DNA of 40,647 nt from Lachnospiraceae bacterium (lineage in GTDB: Bacteria; Bacillota; Clostridia; Lachnospirales; Lachnospiraceae), in the NCBI GenBank assembly GCA_900772685.1, contig CAAGRP010000090.1, forward strand, positions 1 to 40,647, written 5' to 3'. The notes beneath the pieces are model-generated. The model ran no database searches. It worked only from the letters and a program-made list of their open reading frames with translations, and had not been told where the DNA came from. Position 1 is the stretch's first letter. Each line of letters opens with the position of its first letter. Shown piece by piece: positions 26,324 to 34,528 of the stretch. The position numbers and the translations under genes were made by a program.

Positions 26324-26932
26324 ATGAAGAAGAAACTACCCATGATCATAGGGTTGATCGCAGTCATTGCATTTTCGATCTTTTACGGCTTTACCGATAA
26401 AGCCCACAAAATATATGACAACAACGTAAATACGGCTCAATACACCGATCTCGGTGCGCTTCCTGACGGTCAGGAGCTCAATCAGGCCTTTACCTCCGAG
26501 GAGGATGTTCTGGACGGCTTTTTGATCAAGTGTAATCCTGCAGGTGATTACGCAAACTCTGTCGTAAATATCGAGGTTTTAGACGGGGATACAAGAGAAG
26601 TGCTCGCAAAGGTCTCCGAGCCCGGAACAAACATAGCTCCGAGAAAGCTTCACCTGTTCAGGCTCGATACACCTCTCACAGGCTGCAAGGGAAAGGATTA
26701 TATCCTTAAGATCACAGAAAGCGGCTCCACTGTAGGCAACGGAATAGACCTTTATTACCAGCCTCATCCGGAGATGACAAGCGGCTTTACTTCAAACAAT
26801 GATGCCGTACCGGGCTGTCTCGTAATGAAGACCATAACCACCCGCTTCGACGCGGAAACGTTTATCATCATGTTCCTTTCGATCATGTTTATATGGGGAT
26901 TTATGTACTTCCTCTACAGATTATTCAAATAA
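26324..26932 (+). CDS. Unknown protein anchored at both ends
   Basis: The second of two adjacent ATGs is chosen, since AGGAG lies five bases before it. The 202-residue protein has a helix near each end (about 6-23 and 178-198). Between them is a predicted external domain of about 150 residues with many short strands. I recognise no family. It follows the Wzm/Wzt-like pair by 30 bases and precedes a terminator, so it is the last gene of that operon and may modify or handle the exported glycan. That role is inferred only from position. Confidence 0.7.
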   Translation: MKKKLPMIIGLIAVIAFSIFYGFTDKAHKIYDNNVNTAQYTDLGALPDGQELNQAFTSEEDVLDGFLIKCNPAGDYANSVVNIEVLDGDTREVLAKVSEPGTNIAPRKLHLFRLDTPLTGCKGKDYILKITESGSTVGNGIDLYYQPHPEMTSGFTSNNDAVPGCLVMKTITTRFDAETFIIMFLSIMFIWGFMYFLYRLFK

Positions 26933-26955
26933 CGACTCCGATTTTTGCGGGTTCC

Positions 26956-26987
26956 AAAAAACAGATGCATGGCTTGCATCTGTTTTT
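26956..26987 (+). terminator. Terminator of the exporter operon
   Basis: The stem ACAGATGCA / TGCATCTGT (26961-26969 with 26974-26982) is flanked by runs of A and T, so it works well on the plus strand and possibly on both. Confidence 0.9.
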
Positions 26988-27052
26988 TAATACTGTTATT
27001 ATCTAATTTAAAAGTACAGAAAGGCTCTGCCACACAGAGAACGGTGAATGAC

Positions 27053-27367
27053 ATGATACTTGTAAATACCGATTATATAACCGGAAAGAAGCTCGAAATG
27101 CTCTCTCTTGTAAAGGGCAGCACGATACAGTCAAAGAATATAGGCCGCGATATCACCCAAAGCTTAAAAACGCTCATCGGCGGCGAACTCGGTGCATACA
27201 CCGAAATGATGAATGACGCAAGAGCACTCGCAACACAGCGTATGACAGAGGAAGCAGAGGCACTCGGAGCCGATGCGGTTGTAAACATACGCTACGCCAC
27301 TTCAGCTGTCATGCAGGGCGCGGCAGAGGTCATAGCTTACGGCACCGCAGTAAAATTTGTAGATTAA
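27053..27367 (+). CDS. YbjQ/DUF74-family small protein
   Basis: The 104-residue protein opens with MILVNTDYITGKKLEMLSLVKG and continues with LKTLIGGELGAYTEMMNDAR. The stretch AEALGADAVVNIRYATSAVM is typical of the YbjQ family (sometimes called heavy-metal-binding), which forms pentamers and has no proven role. GGTGA lies five bases before this ATG. A GTG nine bases upstream is a possible alternative. It follows a strong terminator, so it must have its own promoter. It is convergent with the HAD gene. Confidence 0.85.
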   Translation: MILVNTDYITGKKLEMLSLVKGSTIQSKNIGRDITQSLKTLIGGELGAYTEMMNDARALATQRMTEEAEALGADAVVNIRYATSAVMQGAAEVIAYGTAVKFVD

Positions 27368-27382
27368 TATGCAGCTCTATTA

Positions 27383-28003
27383 TCAGGGAAGCAGCTTTTT
27401 GATCTCATCAAGGAGCTGCTCCTGCGAGTATATCGTAACAGCTTCTATGCCGAGCTTTTCGGCCGCATCCGTATTTTCTTTTCTATCGTCAAAGAAGATG
27501 CATTCTTTTGCCTTAAGATCATATCTCCTAAGCAGACATTCGTATATCTCGTCCTGCGGCTTTAAATAATGCACCTCATATGAGACAATCCTTCCGTCAA
27601 AGTCCTCCATGAACCTAAGTCCCTTTGTATGAGCTTCAAAAAGCTCCCTGGAATAATTCGACAAAATATACAGACCGTACCCCTTTCTTTTAAGGACCGG
27701 TATCTTCTCCCATACCTTAGGCCTGTCTATCCTGATCTCATCTATATGATCCATAAAACAGTTTACCGCTGCAGCATCCAAAGGGTGCTTATTTATATAA
27801 TAATCCCTCGCCTCTTCGAGAGTACACAGTCCGGCATCCCATTTAAGCCATATCTCATCATGGAAAATTTCCCGGCCTATACGCTGTATATCATCATCCG
27901 GCACTCCGTGATCCCTGAACGGCTTGTGCCAGTCATAATCAAAAAGCACGTTTCCTACATCAAATATAACATTTCTGATCATATCCTGCCTGCATCCTTT
28001 CAT
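27383..28003 (-). CDS. HAD-family hydrolase, YihX-like
   Basis: The 206-residue protein has HAD motif I FDVGNVLFDYD (nucleophile Asp15), motif II LSNYS, a Lys in YLKPQ and motif IV FFDDRKEN. A helical cap lies at about 26-95. The Asp usual at nucleophile plus two is Gly, as in YihX-type sugar phosphatases. It probably removes phosphate from a small sugar phosphate. An ATG seven codons later (27982) has a GCAGG site close to it and could be the true start. Confidence 0.88.
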   Translation of the reverse strand: MKGCRQDMIRNVIFDVGNVLFDYDWHKPFRDHGVPDDDIQRIGREIFHDEIWLKWDAGLCTLEEARDYYINKHPLDAAAVNCFMDHIDEIRIDRPKVWEKIPVLKRKGYGLYILSNYSRELFEAHTKGLRFMEDFDGRIVSYEVHYLKPQDEIYECLLRRYDLKAKECIFFDDRKENTDAAEKLGIEAVTIYSQEQLLDEIKKLLP

Positions 28004-28069
28004 TTTAAATATTCTAAGAACGCCGAAGCATTCTCCCCTGTGAGAAATCCGGCAAACAAATTTACCGGA

Positions 28070-28108
28070 GCATACAAAGAACCGGAAACCTGTATCGGTC
28101 TCCGGTTC
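28070..28108 (-). terminator. Terminator of the MMPL operon
   Basis: The stem GAACCGG / CCGGTTC with further inner pairs (28079-28108) is followed on the minus strand by TTTGT. It lies about 54 bases after the lipoprotein stop. Confidence 0.65.
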
Positions 28109-28161
28109 ACTATTATAACTTATATTCTGCCTGTTTTAAAGTAATTGAAGAATTATATATA

Positions 28162-30543
28162 TCAGTTACCTGAATCCTTTGAAGGATCTGTGATCTCTCC
28201 TGTCTTGAAGATATACTGCACCTTACATTCGGTATCTGCCGCAACGCCTGCGAAATCGGTCTTTTCATTAGCATAATCAGCTATTGCCTTAAGTCTGTCA
28301 TAGAATTCACCGACCTTATCACCCATAAGCTCTGCAATCTTCGAGATTCCATCCTCATTAAGAGTATTGATACCGTCTGAGAGGGTATTTGTTCCTTCAA
28401 GTAGCTGAGCTGCTCCCTCGGCAAGAGTCTTTGCTCCGCTGTCGGCAGTACCGGCTCCGCTTGCAAGCTCTTTTGCTCCGCCTGCAACCGCAGCCGCTCC
28501 GCTGTTAAGCGTACCTGCTCCATCTGCAAGGCTCTTTGCTCCGCCGTTAAGTGTATTCGCTCCGCCTGAAAGCTGTCCTACCGCATCGATGAGCTGTTCA
28601 CTCTGTGAATTGAGCTCTTTAAGTCCTTCCGTAAGTGCTCCCATGTTTTCGCTTCCGGCCATATAGTCTATTTTAGGCGCCAGCTCCGAAGCCGACTGTG
28701 AAAGCTCATCCGCTCCGGCATATGCAGCTGCAGCCGCCTCATAAAGACCATATTTTGAAGGTTCCGTGCTGTTGCTCTTTGCTCCTGCCGCAATAGCCTG
28801 TGCACCCTTATTCAAATCATCGGCTCCTGACTGTATCTGAGCAATAACCGCATCAGCCTGTGTTGTATCTGCATTTACTGCCGCAAGTGCCTGCTTAGCT
28901 CCGGAGACTGTCTGCATCTCACCCTGAATGTTTTCGAGTATAGCTGCTGCCTGCTCCTCGTTAAGCGTTCCGCTTTCGATCAGTGCATTTACCGCATCCA
29001 CCGCACTCTGTCCGTATCCGTTTGCACTTTCAAGCGTCTGTACGGCCGTTCCTATATTTGTTTCAAGATTTTCTACTATCTGATCAAGGTTTGCCTTCAA
29101 TGCTCCTGCCGCCTCATAAATACCGAACTGCTTAGGATCTGTGCTTCCGCTTTTTGCTCCGTCCGCCATAGTAAGTGCATTGTCATACAGCGACTGAGCA
29201 CCGTTCATGATAAGTCCGAGAACACTCTTGAGATCTTCGGCTCCGCTTTCCATTGCCGATACTGCTTCGTAAACACCGTATTTGTCAACGCTGCTTGAAT
29301 CTCCGCTCTTAAGAGCTGCCGCAAGCTTAAGGGATCCCTGATACAGCTTGTCTGCTCCGTCAGGAAGCTGTGCTACAGAAGTAGAAAGAAGATCAAGTCC
29401 TCCCACAAGCTGTCCTGCTCCTTCCGATAATGAGTCAGCTCCCGATGAAAGTGTTCCTGTTCCTTTTGACAGCTCATCGGCTCCGCTTGAAAGCGTATCT
29501 GCTCCCGATGCAAGCTTTCCTGTTCCTTCCGATAAGGTATCAGTACCGTCCTTGAGCTCCTTCATATAATCCGAAAGCTCCTTTGCTCCATCCACAAGCT
29601 TATCTGCTCCGTCCTGAAGCTCTGTGGCCGAATCCTTCATGCTGTCGATGTCACTGCTGTATTTATTAAGATCCGTTTCTATAGGAAGATCAAAGCTTGC
29701 AAGTGAAACGGTTCCTATCATTGAGAAATCCGTAACATCAGCTTCTACGGTAACCGTATCCGGTATTATATCATTTATCTTATCAGCTTCTTCCTCATCA
29801 AGCTCGCTAAGATCCAGATTTTCCTTCATTCCCGGAAGCGCGAGACCTACCACAACGCTCCTGTCTCCGTCATTTACAACCTTTCCGTTGGTGACCTTAA
29901 CATTAGAAGACTTCTTGCCATCCATAAGAAGACCCGAAACGACGGCACAAGGCTTGTTAAGAGTTGTCTTCTCCCCGTTTATGGCAATTGTCTTGGAAAG
30001 CCTGTTTTCATATGAAAATTCAACCTCAAGATGTCCGCTTGCTCCTTCAAGCTCCTTTGCACTAACGGTTTTTCCGTCAAGCTTATATGTGATATTTACA
30101 TTTACAGGAAGCTCCTCGTTTGAAGTTCCCTTATAGAAAATATCATCTCCGTGAGCATCCCATGTTATCGTTCCGTCCGGATTCTCGGTATAAGTCTCGT
30201 CGCCCTTTGTATTTTCTATGTCAGTAAGATTTGTCTTGTCGACAAGCTCATCCTTTCCGTCACCGTTCTTCAGCCAGTTGCTGACTATGACGCTGTCCTT
30301 GTTGCCGTCTGCATCCTGTATAACATATACTGTTTCTTCTTTTCCGTTTTCGTCACTCTTTGTTGTCGTTTTAAGCAGCTCCCTGGCTGTCTTTGTAAGT
30401 ATATCTTCGCTTGAAGAGCCCTCCTGTGTGCTGACCTGTGAGCTTGCTTCTGTCTCAACGGCGCATGCCGTAAGTGAAGCTCCCAGTAAGACAGCTGCTG
30501 CAAGAGCGATCATCTTTTTTACTGCCGGTTTAATCTTCAACAT
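28162..30543 (-). CDS. Lipoprotein with xxxLxxG heptad repeats, MMPL partner
   Basis: This 793-residue protein has a lipoprotein signal ending in ASLTAC (Cys at about 27). A beta-rich region follows (about 100-290). Two long stretches of the heptad xxxLxxG, such as DTLSSGADELSKG and NTLNGGAKSLADG, lie at about 300-390 and 640-735. The part between is Ala-rich and helical. Proteins of this form, related to YhgE/Pip external domains, commonly sit beside MMPL permeases. It probably forms a long external stalk for substrate transfer. The start lies inside the end of the permease gene (14-base overlap). Confidence 0.85.
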   Translation of the reverse strand: MLKIKPAVKKMIALAAAVLLGASLTACAVETEASSQVSTQEGSSSEDILTKTARELLKTTTKSDENGKEETVYVIQDADGNKDSVIVSNWLKNGDGKDELVDKTNLTDIENTKGDETYTENPDGTITWDAHGDDIFYKGTSNEELPVNVNITYKLDGKTVSAKELEGASGHLEVEFSYENRLSKTIAINGEKTTLNKPCAVVSGLLMDGKKSSNVKVTNGKVVNDGDRSVVVGLALPGMKENLDLSELDEEEADKINDIIPDTVTVEADVTDFSMIGTVSLASFDLPIETDLNKYSSDIDSMKDSATELQDGADKLVDGAKELSDYMKELKDGTDTLSEGTGKLASGADTLSSGADELSKGTGTLSSGADSLSEGAGQLVGGLDLLSTSVAQLPDGADKLYQGSLKLAAALKSGDSSSVDKYGVYEAVSAMESGAEDLKSVLGLIMNGAQSLYDNALTMADGAKSGSTDPKQFGIYEAAGALKANLDQIVENLETNIGTAVQTLESANGYGQSAVDAVNALIESGTLNEEQAAAILENIQGEMQTVSGAKQALAAVNADTTQADAVIAQIQSGADDLNKGAQAIAAGAKSNSTEPSKYGLYEAAAAAYAGADELSQSASELAPKIDYMAGSENMGALTEGLKELNSQSEQLIDAVGQLSGGANTLNGGAKSLADGAGTLNSGAAAVAGGAKELASGAGTADSGAKTLAEGAAQLLEGTNTLSDGINTLNEDGISKIAELMGDKVGEFYDRLKAIADYANEKTDFAGVAADTECKVQYIFKTGEITDPSKDSGN

Positions 30544-32632
30544 TTTTTAAACCTCCCTTATGATGTATCAATTTTCTCATTCCCACGGTCGTTGCGCATA
30601 TCGCCTTATCAAAGGTCATAAGCACGCTCGGCAGGAAGAGTATAACTACTATAAAGCTTATGATCGCGCCTCGTCCCATAAGCAGACAGAGCGATGAAAG
30701 CATATCTACATCCGAATAGATCGCAACTCCTATTGTCGCCGCAAAGAATCCCAATGCACTTGTAAATATAGACTGAAGCGAGGTTGAAAGAGCAGTTGTT
30801 ACCGCATCGTGCTTATCCGCACCGCTCATTCTTTCCCTCTTATACCTAGTTGTCATAAGTATCGCATAATCGACCGTAGCTCCAAGCTGGATCGTTCCTA
30901 TACATACCGAAGCGATAAACGGAAGTGTTGTTCCCGTATAGAAAGCCATACCCATGTTCAGGTATATCGCCAGCTCGATGACTGCCACCAGAAGTACAGG
31001 CAGCAGTGCCGAACGAAGTACCAAAAGGATTATCAGGAATATAGCTCCTATCGATACGAGACTTACAACCGCAAAGTCATGATCGGTTATCGTTATAAGA
31101 TCCTCGGTACCGGCCGCCTCACCTATAAGCATTCCGTTCGGATCATATTTCTTTATTATGTTGTTTATCTTACTGCACTGATCTCCGACCTCATCTGTCG
31201 CTACTTCGTATTTTGACGCTACAAGCATCAGCTTCCAGTCATCCGTCTGAAGTATATCCTTTATCTTCTCGGGAACCAGCTCGTCCGGGAACTGTGCGCC
31301 TACTACACTGTCCAGACCGAGTGCAAATGTTATGCCGTCAACATTTTCGATCTCCTGCGTCATAGCTTTGGTTTCTTTAGAAGAAAGGTCTGCATCCACA
31401 AGGATCATCGACATGGAGTTCATATCGAAGTGTTCTTTAAGCTCCTCATTTGCCTGCGTACTTCCAAGATAGGCAGGAAGGCTTGTATCCAATTTGTAAT
31501 AAACCTTAACATTATTATTTCCTATAACCGCCGGTATCCAAAGGACCAGCATTATGATGAAAAGCATCCATGAATGCTTTGTGATCTTTTTACTTATATT
31601 GTCCGGCTTGATATTAAGCGGTTTGTGTGAGAATTTTGCGATCGGTGCATCAAATACTACGATCATTGACGGAAGTATCGTTACACAGCATATAACTCCG
31701 AACAGCACACCCTTAGCCATTACGATACCAAGGTCAAGACCCAGAGTGAAGCTCATGAAGCACAGTGCGACAAAGCCCGCTATCGTAGTGAGCGACGAAC
31801 CGGTTACCGATTCTATCGTCATGGAGATTGCTTTGGCCATCGCCTGTTTATGGTCCGCATAGGCCATCTTCTGCTCCTTGTATGAGTGATACAGGAATAT
31901 CGAATAGTCCATCGTAACACCCAGCTGAAGTACCGCGACAAGCGCCATTGTTATATATGAGATCTCGCCCTGTATGAAATTCGTTCCCAGGTTATATATG
32001 ATCGCCATTCCTATATCTAATAGGAAGAGAATCGGTATAATAAACGAATCCATCGTAAGCGCAAGCACTATCGCACACAGCACAACCGCTATCAGTACAT
32101 ACCAGAAGATCTGTGAATCTACCAGGTCCTTGGTGTCCGTTACAACTGCGGACATACTTGAAAGGAAGCAATCCTTTCCGGCTATAGACCTTATTTCCTT
32201 GATCGCATCCATCGTCTCGTTAGAAGATGTACCCGTGTCAAAGAAAATGAACATCATCTTTGCTTCACCGTCTTTAGAATAAAATACATCCTTTACTTTA
32301 TCCGGAAGCATCTCGGGCGGTATCGAATCCGCGATCTCGCTGTAACCCAAAACGCTGGCAACATGGTCTACATCCTTTATATCCTCGGAAAGCTGCTTCA
32401 CATATTTGTCCTCCATGTTTTCACAGACGAACATCGCATATGCGCCCTTTCCGAAATCATTAAGCAATATATCCTGACCCTTCATCGAATCGATCGAATC
32501 CGGCAGATAATAAAGGATATCATAATTGACCTTTGTAGCAGCAAAGCTGATAAAACTCGGAATAAGCAAAAGTATACTTATTATAAGTATCGGTATTCTG
32601 AACTTTACAACACCTTTTGAAAAACTACTCAT
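30530..32632 (-). CDS. MMPL-family RND permease
   Basis: The ATG at 32632 is chosen because AGAGGAGG lies six bases upstream; another ATG is found 27 bases further up. The 700-residue protein has two halves, each with one helix, a large external loop and five helices. The halves share the blocks LQLGVTMDYSIFLYHSYKEQ and IQLGATVDYAILMTTRYKRE, where Asp and Tyr carry protons. Members export lipids, peptides or drugs by proton antiport. It is the first gene of an operon with the lipoprotein and divergent from the TetR gene. The substrate is unknown. Confidence 0.93.
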   Translation of the reverse strand: MSSFSKGVVKFRIPILIISILLLIPSFISFAATKVNYDILYYLPDSIDSMKGQDILLNDFGKGAYAMFVCENMEDKYVKQLSEDIKDVDHVASVLGYSEIADSIPPEMLPDKVKDVFYSKDGEAKMMFIFFDTGTSSNETMDAIKEIRSIAGKDCFLSSMSAVVTDTKDLVDSQIFWYVLIAVVLCAIVLALTMDSFIIPILFLLDIGMAIIYNLGTNFIQGEISYITMALVAVLQLGVTMDYSIFLYHSYKEQKMAYADHKQAMAKAISMTIESVTGSSLTTIAGFVALCFMSFTLGLDLGIVMAKGVLFGVICCVTILPSMIVVFDAPIAKFSHKPLNIKPDNISKKITKHSWMLFIIMLVLWIPAVIGNNNVKVYYKLDTSLPAYLGSTQANEELKEHFDMNSMSMILVDADLSSKETKAMTQEIENVDGITFALGLDSVVGAQFPDELVPEKIKDILQTDDWKLMLVASKYEVATDEVGDQCSKINNIIKKYDPNGMLIGEAAGTEDLITITDHDFAVVSLVSIGAIFLIILLVLRSALLPVLLVAVIELAIYLNMGMAFYTGTTLPFIASVCIGTIQLGATVDYAILMTTRYKRERMSGADKHDAVTTALSTSLQSIFTSALGFFAATIGVAIYSDVDMLSSLCLLMGRGAIISFIVVILFLPSVLMTFDKAICATTVGMRKLIHHKGGLKNVED

Positions 32633-32652
32633 AATCAACCTCCTCTTAAAAA

Positions 32653-32741
32653 TGACCATCGGTCACTTTCAACGTGATACAATTTAGCAGAGTCCTTATT
32701 ATAAGTCAATACTTTCGTTGTATAAAAATGACTAACGGTCA
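32653..32741 (-). promoter_or_regulatory. MMPL promoter bracketed by two TetR-type operators
   Basis: On the minus strand TTGACT (32704-32709), a 17-base spacer and TAAATT (32681-32686, with TG before it) form a strong promoter. The 13-base palindrome TGACCATCGGTCA at 32653-32665 lies in the leader. Its near copy TGACTAACGGTCA at 32729-32741 lies upstream of the -35 box. The centres are 76 bases apart. They are the probable binding sites of the TetR protein at 32902. Confidence 0.85.
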
Positions 32742-32804
32742 CTTTTTTGTGGTATTTGTGCACTGTCAGTTTCAGGAACACCGATTTTTTGTGTCTTTTG
32801 TCAT

Positions 32805-32849
32805 TTGACTTTGCGGCTCTTTAGCCTTAGTCTAATTATAAGCCGCAAA
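32805..32849. promoter_or_regulatory. Inverted repeat in the tetR promoter region
   Basis: TTTGCGGCT (32810-32818) and its exact complement (32841-32849) are 22 bases apart. TTGACT (32805-32810) and a weak TAGTCT (32828-32833), 17 bases apart, could be the tetR promoter. The repeat differs from the TGACC-type operators, so another factor or an RNA hairpin may be involved. Confidence 0.5.
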
Positions 32850-32901
32850 TATTTTACATGGCTTTTGCAATGATAATATAAGATCTGAAAGAGGTAATGA
32901 T

Positions 32902-33510
32902 ATGAGCAAGGTATCTGATAACAAGCTTCATAAAAAAAATCAGCTGCTTGATACCGCTTTTAAACTTTTTACTACAAAGGGTATCTCCGAAACATCCGTT
33001 TCGGACATTACAAAGGAAGCTAAAGTGGGAAAAGGCACATTTTATCTTTATTTTAAGGATAAATACGAGCTTGAAGCTAAGCTTATCAGCCGCAGAGCCG
33101 CAAAGCTCTTTCAGCATGCCGAAAGTGCATTGGCAAATTATCCCAAGGATATTTCCCTTGAGGATAAAGCCGTAATCCTTGTGGGCGATCTTATAGATCA
33201 GCTCGCAATCGATCCGAGTCTTCTTAAATTTATTTATAAAAATCTTTCATGGGGAATATTCAGAAATGCGATAAAGCAACAGAACAGTGACTGTGACAGT
33301 GATATCTATTATTCCTTTGATAAGCTGATAAATGATTACAGAGATGAATTTATAGAGCCTGATCTGATGCTTTATACGATAGTGGAGCTCGCAAGCTCCA
33401 CCTGTTACAACGTGATACTGTGGTCCGATCCGGTGTCCCTTGATGTTTATAAACTGTTTCTCGATAAAAACATCAGGGCTATAATGAACAACCACAAAAA
33501 AGAAAAATAA
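32902..33510 (+). CDS. TetR-family repressor
   Basis: The 202 residues have an N-terminal TetR helix-turn-helix (about 12-58; TSVSDITKEAKVGKGTFYLYFKDKYEL is diagnostic) and a helical ligand-binding domain. AGAGG lies eight bases before the ATG. It is divergent from the MMPL operon and probably represses it through the two palindromes at 32653-32741, with release by a substrate of the pump. It may also regulate itself. The ligand is unknown. Confidence 0.92.
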   Translation: MSKVSDNKLHKKNQLLDTAFKLFTTKGISETSVSDITKEAKVGKGTFYLYFKDKYELEAKLISRRAAKLFQHAESALANYPKDISLEDKAVILVGDLIDQLAIDPSLLKFIYKNLSWGIFRNAIKQQNSDCDSDIYYSFDKLINDYRDEFIEPDLMLYTIVELASSTCYNVILWSDPVSLDVYKLFLDKNIRAIMNNHKKEK

Positions 33511-33566
33511 AATGAGGGCTGCCTTGTTTCGGCTGCAAAAGGCATCTCTTAAAGTATACTTTCCAC

Positions 33567-34112
33567 CTACTCGTCCCAGTATTCATCCCAGTAGTCTTCG
33601 GCATCCTCGAAGCCGTCAAACTCCTCGGGCCACTCTTCGTAGAAATCCTCCGGGTCGTCGTAGTCATATACATAGTACTTATCATCGTCCATGTAGCTGT
33701 TGCTTCCTTGTGTTTTGTTACTGCCATCTGAACTATTATTGTTATTACTACTATTGCTGCTATTATTACTGTTTTGGCTGTTTTGTTCTTTTCTTCGTTT
33801 TGCGAGTTCCTCTTGTCTCTTTTTCTTCGCCTCTTCTGCTTCACGGCTTTCCTGCAGCTGTTTTTCTATGATCTCAGCATGTTCTTTGCAGTATTGGCCT
33901 CTAGCCTCCGCATATTCATCGCAATCGCCGTTCCTGCATCTATGGATTGCGCAATATTTTTTACCTTCTCTTATTACATCGCATCCCTCAACCTTACATT
34001 TCGGCTTATAATAAAGAGCTGCTTTATATATCTCTACTATCAATACCGGCGCTACGAAAAGGCCTATGAAGCCAGCCAGTGCTAACTTTTTTTCAGTCCA
34101 TTTAATTCTCAT
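33567..34112 (-). CDS. Cys/His-rich protein with membrane anchor and acidic aromatic tail
   Basis: GGAGGGAG precedes the ATG at 34112. The 181 residues show a membrane helix (about 9-30) and a Cys/His cluster at about 39-78 (CKVEGC, YCAIHRC, CDEY, YCKEH) that looks like two zinc knuckles. A charged coiled coil follows (about 80-110), then a low-complexity Asn/Ser run (about 111-137), and an acidic tail rich in Tyr and Trp. I know no named family for the whole. Similar small Cys/His modules occur in many Lachnospiraceae proteins of unknown role. A part in metal binding or protein contact is possible. Confidence 0.75.
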   Translation of the reverse strand: MRIKWTEKKLALAGFIGLFVAPVLIVEIYKAALYYKPKCKVEGCDVIREGKKYCAIHRCRNGDCDEYAEARGQYCKEHAEIIEKQLQESREAEEAKKKRQEELAKRRKEQNSQNSNNSSNSSNNNNSSDGSNKTQGSNSYMDDDKYYVYDYDDPEDFYEEWPEEFDGFEDAEDYWDEYWDE

Positions 34113-34528
34113 TCTCTCCCTCCGAACTGTCCTCAGACTTACCCATACAGAGTATTCTTAAATGCCTAAATGCTCATATACCGCATCCATTAAGGACTGT
34201 CTCATTACTTACTTAACATTACTATAATAGCACACTCTTCTTTGTTTTTGGATTAAAGCTGCGGCAAGTGTTACCAATATTAGTATTCCGCTCATGCAGA
34301 TATTGACATCCGCACCGATAAATGCTATTTTACCAGCAATAAGTTTTGCACTGCATAAATCTACAGTACATACTGAGCAGGCAATGAACACATCGTTCAT
34401 CTTGCCGGGCCGTTTTGGCAACAGATCATACTACATCTGTGGGACAGTATTTCGATAATGTTCCGCAGGTGTTTTTTTATACCTTGATACGGAATAAACA
34501 TTCTTAAAAGGAAACGAGGAAAATTATT
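34113..34528. other. Intergenic region before the metal transporter
   Basis: No convincing gene is found in these 416 bases. It contains the upstream region of the Cys-rich gene (minus), a TATAAT at 34223-34228, and the attenuator-like structure at 34421-34479. A 70-codon minus-strand frame here lacks a ribosome site. Confidence 0.5.
34421..34479 (+). terminator. Leader terminator with competing hairpin before the CDF gene
   Basis: A long stem pairs ACATCTGTGG (34433-34442) with CCGCAGGTGT (34463-34472) and is followed by a run of T. It lies about 50 bases before the metal transporter and has no plus-strand gene close upstream. ACAGAT (34421-34426) can pair with ATCTGT (34435-34440), which would break the terminator stem. 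This is the layout of a transcription attenuator. A metal-sensing leader is possible, but I recognise no known riboswitch. Confidence 0.5.

Noticed and set aside
28281..28529. CRISPR-like array suggested by the regular repeats
   Set aside because: The period follows heptads of a coding repeat, and the units are imperfect with no spacers.
29348..30136. Plus-strand Ser/Pro-rich frames
   Set aside because: They lie opposite the heptad repeats of the lipoprotein gene and mirror that repeat.
34209..34421. Minus-strand frame of 70 codons with Cys and a hydrophobic stretch
   Set aside because: No ribosome site at either possible ATG, and it ends where the leader structure of the metal transporter begins.
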